NCBI GenBank assembly: GCA_003116995.1
Contig: BDSL01000109.1
Location: 124,001-188,000 of the forward strand
Direction of reading: 5' to 3'
DNA from: Yamagishiella unicocca
Lineage: Eukaryota > Chlorophyta > Chlorophyceae > Chlamydomonadales > Volvocaceae
Length of the DNA stretch: 64,000 nt
Positions 58,899-64,000 of this stretch are shown piece by piece. Under the pieces are notes generated by a model. It searched no databases, was not told the origin of the DNA, and was given only the letters and a program-made list of their open reading frames with translations. Each line of letters opens with the position of its first letter. Positions within the stretch are counted from its first letter, which is position 1. The position numbers were made by a program, and so were the translations under genes.

Positions 58899-61727
58899 GC
58901 GAGCGAAGGAAGTGAATTAAGGCCAAGTCGTGACAGGCCGGGTGAGGCATACGTTTGGGAAGCTGCATGGGCGAGTGGTGCTGTCCCCTCGTCGTTGGTT
59001 GGTGTTTCATTTCGCTCCATTGGTTGCAGCAGCTAGCTAGTTACAAGGAGCTCGGGTGGGAGATAGGTAACCAAGTGGCTGGTTGGGTGGGTAGGGCGAG
59101 GATGACGTAAGCGTGTGGGACGACATACACAACACGCACGACTCCCTGGGCCGGTGTCGATGGTGCCACCTACCAGCAATTTCCGGTCCGAGATAGCAGG
59201 CTTGGTTGGGACCGGGTGGCTGTCGTGTGTAATGCCGCGCCATCCAGCGGTTTTGAAGGGGACACAAGCACAGGGTAATTCCGTTGCGCGTGGGGCATGT
59301 ACCGCCGTTGAAATTACGCGCGCAAAAGGCACGCAATCGAAGGTCTACTTCCGCTCCTGTACGCGGAGCGGCGGGTCATTAGGGGTGTGGGGGCGGAAGG
59401 TTACGAACGGAACGCCGATGTACTCTCTTGCAAGTTGACAATATGCGCAAGCTGCACGGGGGTGTTCGACGGTGGCCGACGGTGGTCAAGTTATCTAAAT
59501 GGGATGCACGCGAAGGAGATATGCCGTGTGGCATTTGCTTGCGGATGTGCCGGCTTGCATCCTTGCCAGCTGATTGGCTTGCAGCTGCGTTCTGTCAGCT
59601 GCGATGCGTTTAGGCTCAGCTCCTGCTGGTTGGCTGCTAGGACGTCCGCATATGCCTAAACGTGTTAGTGAAATAAGTAAGCTGCCATGCATGGTGCTAT
59701 GTTTAACCTTAAGCGCGGTGTATGGATGGATTGGGTAGGATCGCTCGAATCATCAGTCGCAGTTTGCGCCAGCGCGCGACGATGACGTAAGCTGCGGTGG
59801 CTTCCGTGCCTTGGAAGACATGCGTGTATGTGGAAAGAATGTGACCCTGCTCGGAAGTGGGCGATCCGGCGGGCAAGAGCCGCCGCAAGACGGACCCGAA
59901 GGGCGGCAACAAAATAGGCGGGGAACTGGATAGCGGATAAGACTACTGCATGCGAGCAGGTATCTAACTAGTTCTAGAAGAGGCTGTGGCCTTACCTTTG
60001 AATTATGGGAGTTTCTTCCTTTCCAAGCTGTTGCCTAGCTCACGCACATACACAGGCGGCGGGCGCGGGTGCCAGCTCCGCGGGAGCAGCGTGGCGCTGC
60101 TGGTCCGTCTCCTAGTGCGTGTGCGTGGATGGGGCAGGATGTGGGTGCCAATCGATGCCGTATGTGTGGGTTCTCGTGCTGTTGGATCATTGCAGTCACA
60201 CAACCTGTCAGGGCGAGGAGCTCCTCCGTCCGGGGACGAATGTGTAGGTGCGTGCTCGGCGGGATGGTTGATTGGCTGCTGTGCCACCGACTAGACTTGG
60301 GCAGCCTTCGGAAGCTGACCCTCAATCGCAAAGCCCTGTTGGGGCTGGGCTGTGTGTTGCATCTATCGGTAGCGCCAGTGATGAATTAATGCGAGCCTTC
60401 TGAGTGCAGTGTGCAGTGAATGACTGACCAGCGGGGCCTACATACACTGCAGGTAGGGTCACCCTTAATGACTTATTTATAACGCCTGGCCGGGCGCAGC
60501 GTCCATTGCATGCGCCTGCTGTTCGCCACGTGTCGCATTTCCGAGTGCAGCTTTTGCGGAAGTCGACGGGGCTTCCCGTCGTACCATTAGCCGCAGCTGC
60601 TGTGCTTTCGTACCTTTGGTGACGGATTTCGCCAGCACGGCGTTATGCAACACCAGGTCAATCGGCGGCCGAAATTGACGATTATTGACAGTTACCGGTA
60701 TCCTGATTGATGCAGGATGTCGTTGCCGGCCAGCCACGGCGGCGGCTTCACGCCTGAGGTTCGACGGCCTATTTTTTTCTTAGAGCAAGCAGACGAACGA
60801 AATGATTATGATTGCCTTGCGCTAAAATTTCCAGGCGGCGTGGGTCTTTTCTTGGCGGACGGCGTGGGTGTCTTTGTGAATGAAGAAGCCTGCTTTACCT
60901 CATTTATGGACGGTGATCCACCCTGCTGCGCACGGGATGCAGCAGCAGCTAGATTGTATACTAGCTACCGTAATCAATTTTGGTTGTTGCTGGCAGCAGC
61001 GACGTCTACACCAGGTCTGCCGCCTTGGCTAGCCTACTTCCTTTTGGGTGAAAGCAACCGAAGCTAGTGCGCCGCGATTGACGCAGTGCCCGCTGCCTAC
61101 CCGGCCACCTGCTTACTTGAGATGGGTGGCAAAGATGATGTCCGTCACTTGCTTGCTGGCTTCAGCGATGCGCGAGGCCGCTGTCGTCGGTCGTATAACA
61201 AGGAACGGGGAGCTTCACCGCCCCATTAGGACTAGTACGACACGCAATGCGCAGCAGCTTGTTCGCGGCGCGTGGTCAAGAGGGGATATGGGCCGATGCT
61301 TTTGATAGGAGCGCACGTGGTTGCTGCTTAATGGGGGATTTATGTAGGAGACGAAGGCAGTCTGTTGGCCCTTCCAGTGATGCCTGCCCGTAGATGTGAT
61401 ATATTCAGAGGGCGCGCTGTTCTGCGGGTTCCTCTTTGTTTCAAACGGGCGCGATCCCTTACTTCTGGAGACTGGGAGGAGCTGTTAGCTGGTAAACCTC
61501 GGCGTCTTTACCTCGCGAATGAATCACCTTGTTTCTCTCTGTTTCGCGTGTGCGTCTGTGACGCCAGTGCACCGACACATTTTGTGGCTGCTGTGGACGG
61601 CCAGAAACGGGTGGACATGAGCCGTACGCGTCAATGGGTGGGCGTGTATGTTGCATTGGGGCGCGAGATTGTCGTACGCTGTGTGTGTGCGCCGTTGGCT
61701 TTGTACCACCGCTGCGACCACCGCTGA
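58899..61727. other. Sparse region between copy C and the LINE
   Basis: The only frame with protein-like composition is 60717-61067 (listed). A second plus-strand frame, 61365-61727, ends one base before the LINE tail and could be a truncated exon. No repeats or RNA genes are apparent. Confidence 0.45.
60717..61067 (+). CDS. Possible small orphan protein (116 aa)
   Basis: An ATG-to-TAG frame with balanced amino-acid composition and aromatic residues (IFFLEQADERNDYDCLALKF, VGLFLADGVGVFVNEEACF, NQFWLLLAAATSTPGLPPWL), unlike the Arg/Pro/Ala-rich noise frames nearby. Third positions are less GC-rich than in the window's other genes. I see no homologue by eye, signal peptide or splice partner; it could be a transposon remnant or an exon of a larger gene. 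Confidence 0.3.
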   Translation: MSLPASHGGGFTPEVRRPIFFLEQADERNDYDCLALKFPGGVGLFLADGVGVFVNEEACFTSFMDGDPPCCARDAAAARLYTSYRNQFWLLLAAATSTPGLPPWLAYFLLGESNRS

Positions 61728-63658
61728 CTGTTGTAACGGTTACAGTGGGTTCCAGACCAAGAGGTAGGACCATCGGGCACATCACCTGACACTGAGGGAG
61801 ACGGAGGTGACAGAGACCGACGTGCACCGGAACAAAGGCAAACCACCAGAACACCAATCGACAGGCCGTCGGCAAAAAGAGCAGCAGCCAGCACCCCAGG
61901 GGGAATTTGCATTAGAGGCTCCCCTATCAGGAACTAACCACCAACCAACCTAACCGACCAGCAACCGACGAACTAGTTAAGCGCCGCAACGGTGCAAGCA
62001 ACGGGACCGTCCGCCTCTCATCCCGAAGAGCATGGACCCCGAGCAGGGCTCAACGCGCAGATAGACACGGGAAGTAAGAAGCAAGGGAAACCCAGCCCAA
62101 AGAACAACCCGGACCGATCACGAATCCACCAGCACCTCAGCCGGTCCTCCGCACACAAGGCGACTGGCGACAACCCGCAAAAAAGGATGCCGAGGCCCCA
62201 CTGCATCCCAGCCTTTCTGGGGAAGCCCCAACGCAGCAAAGCCCCTCAGAAGGGCCCAAAACTCCACAACCCCACGGCGAATGGCACGATCCAGGTGACC
62301 ACTTCCCGGAGTAAGATGGGGGCCACCAGCCCCTGCCCTTTTAAAGGCCGCAGCCATAAACCGGCCCATCTCCATGGCAGTAGTAGCCGCCAGGATTACT
62401 ACATCCCAGACGCAGGGCGGCACCCCGGGGGGCGCCTGCGCCAACCAGACCTGGACCCGAGTCACCCCTGCACCGAGTTGGATCTCGAGTTGGGCAATCA
62501 CTGCTTGAGCCACCGGGCAGAACCAAAAGTGGTGCAGGCGGGGGGTAACCGCCTCTGGACGCTCCCCAGCCGGCACACCACATCCACAGGGGGCAGCCGC
62601 TACCGTCTGCATATGAGAGTTCCCGAGAAGGGGGATCCCATCCACAGACAGCCGCCACCACCCCACTTTATAGGGAGGTTCCAACTTCATGCCAGACCAG
62701 AGCCGCCGAAACACTTGCTGCAAGGCATTCAGGGCCGCTGGCAGGACAGGCCCGGTACCCCCAAGCGCTTCGCACACAAACATCTCATGCGCGGCCCGCT
62801 GGGCGTCCGCGACCTCGACCAGCTGCACAGCCGTCCCAACCCGAACAGTCATCTCACTCAGCGCCACTGGCGCCCCACCGCCCAAACGCCACCCCAGGCG
62901 CGTGGTGAGCATGAACCCCACTTCCTCCACCCCCAGGTAGAGCATGGGGTATCCCCAGGGAGGATGATGGCAGCACAAGCGCCGCGGCTAGCTTCCACGG
63001 GGTCGGCACCTCGGCAAGCAACGCTTCCAAAGGCCCCATAGATTCCCGCCAACGACCAAACCCCAGAAACGTCTTCGCTGCTCTTGACCGCGGAATTAAG
63101 ACCCGTACGACGAGCCCCCGCCAGCCCGCCGGCAAAGACACCTTCACAGCCGCCTCAGACGCAATCAGGAAGTCCCGAAGCGCATCTGGAGCCGTCAGAA
63201 CAATGCCCAACGTCTTAAGGGTCCAGCACCCCGCAAGTATTCCAATCCCGGCCTCCTGCCGACCATCACCTGCCCAGGCTGTCAAACTGGGAGGAGCGGG
63301 TTGCCTCAAATAGGTGCGTTCACACACCACGGGCCTGGCACCAGCGGCTCGCTAGCAACATCTTGTATCGGCGGGGGCACTGTAACCGTTACAACAACAA
63401 CATCTTGTACCGGGGGCAGGGCCGCCAGCGCCGTGATCACCCGTAGGATATCGTCCGGCATCTCGTCCGCTCCCATCCACGGGCCCCTGACTTGCGCTTT
63501 AAGCAGGTTGAGAGGCCCGAACGCCGGATGCACCCCCCTCAGATAGGTGCTAAGGCACATGACCCACGGAGGCCGGCGCTCCCGGGGGGTCGCCATTGCC
63601 AATACAAAACGCAGGGCCCAACCAGCCCAGCGTGCCCGCACGTGCTCCTTGAGGGCAA
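61728..63658 (-). mobile_element. Decayed L1-type LINE, 3' part
   Basis: On the minus strand the order is: the post-reverse-transcriptase region (ALKEHVRARWAGWALRF, STYLRGVHPAFGPLNLLKAQ, DDILRVITALAALPPVQDV), then a region with several in-frame stops and frame changes (about 62950-63310), then an open C-terminus with a zinc-knuckle-like C-x-CG ... RLHHFWFCPVAQAV motif typical of L1 ORF2 ends in green algae, a stop at 62118-62120, and a 390-bp 3' UTR ending CCCACTGTAACCGTTACAAC. The reverse-transcriptase and endonuclease domains are absent: the element is cut near 63658 by an R1 repeat in opposite orientation. It is dead, but its tail is shared by the small fragments listed elsewhere in the window. 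Confidence 0.75.
63356..63409 (+). repeat. Tail micro-insertion inside the LINE, with 12-bp duplication
   Basis: CAACATCTTGTA at 63356-63367 and 63398-63409 flanks a segment ending CACTGTAACCGTTACAA. In the minus frame the LINE motif PPVQDV is duplicated as PPIQDV around VVTVTV. Confidence 0.6.
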
Positions 63659-64000
63659 CCGTCCGTGCGGTTTGTGGCTGTTCTAGGTTCGTTCCCCTGC
63701 CACTTGCTTGCCGCCGGCCCCCTGTTGGGGCTGCTTTCCCCGGGCTTCTTGCTGTCGCCCTTTCCCGCTGTTTCGTGCGGGTTGTGCGTTTTGTTTTTTG
63801 GTGCTGGCGACCGTGACGTCGGTTGGCTGTGCTGCTGCGTCTTGGCTGCTGTTTGGGCAGGGTGGCGTCTTTGTGCCTTTCGAGGCTTTCCTGTGCTCTT
63901 CGCTCGGGGCGTCTGCTGGGTTCAGCCCTGGCTGTCGTATGGTGAGGTAGGCCCGGCATGGGCCATTCCTCTTGTCCTGGGTCCGCTCTGGCTTGGGGCT
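63658..64000 (+). mobile_element. Dispersed repeat family R1, right-edge copy
   Basis: Shares GCGGTTTGTGGCTGTTCTAG, CTGTTTGGGCAGGGTGGCGT, GTCTGCTGGGTTCAGCCC and CTTGTCCTGGGTCCGCTCTG with the 53655-54320 and 38075-38370 copies. It is cut by the window end. Confidence 0.6.

Noticed and set aside
62018..63041. Plus-strand 349-residue basic protein within the LINE region
   Set aside because: Antisense to the recognisable LINE C-terminus (zinc-knuckle-like motif on the minus strand).
1..64000. tRNA and rRNA genes
   Set aside because: No GGTTCGA-N-TCC-type T-arm with matching acceptor stem was found, and there is no rRNA-like sequence; scattered GGTTCGAGGG pieces belong to the intronic repeat family.

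Overview
The window looks like nuclear DNA of a chlamydomonadalean (volvocine-type) green alga. The evidence is high GC, intron-dense genes with GT..AG introns of about 100-800 bp, protein stretches rich in Gly, Ala, Ser and Gln, many mini- and microsatellites, short interstitial CCCTAAAA blocks matching the Chlamydomonas-type telomere repeat, and an L1-type LINE. No bacterial operon, CRISPR array, tRNA or rRNA gene is visible. The species cannot be named from sequence alone.

Layout from left to right: the 3' part of an acidic coiled-coil protein gene (1-3506, +); a complete seven-exon major-facilitator transporter gene (5210-9244, +); a repeat-rich gap; copy A of an unrecognised gene family (13310-15169, -); a divergent intergenic region with minisatellites; a very large multi-exon gene (18392-32672, +) whose exon ends splice in phase but whose reading frame is broken inside six exons; copy B of the family (35183-37279, -); a gap with dispersed repeats; a six-exon membrane RING-CH (MARCH-type) ubiquitin-ligase gene (40899-45969, -); a six-exon gene for an unknown protein with a signal peptide (47238-50872, -); a transposon-littered gap; copy C of the family (57054-58898, +); a sparse region with one plausible small ORF; and a decayed LINE on the minus strand (61728-63658) abutting another repeat copy at the right edge.

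The genes do not form a pathway. The recurring themes are (1) three dispersed paralogues of one undescribed family, sharing an exon boundary, an N-terminal block, a central TERVD-like block and a C-terminal WSS block; (2) very short insertions flanked by direct repeats, some introner-like inside introns, others only the last ~16 bases of a LINE; and (3) tandem repeats inside exons and introns, including a 29-bp unit that breaks a coding frame. Exon models were assembled by eye from splice consensus and phase agreement. The transporter, RING-CH and secreted-protein models are phase-consistent throughout; the others are partial or broken as stated.
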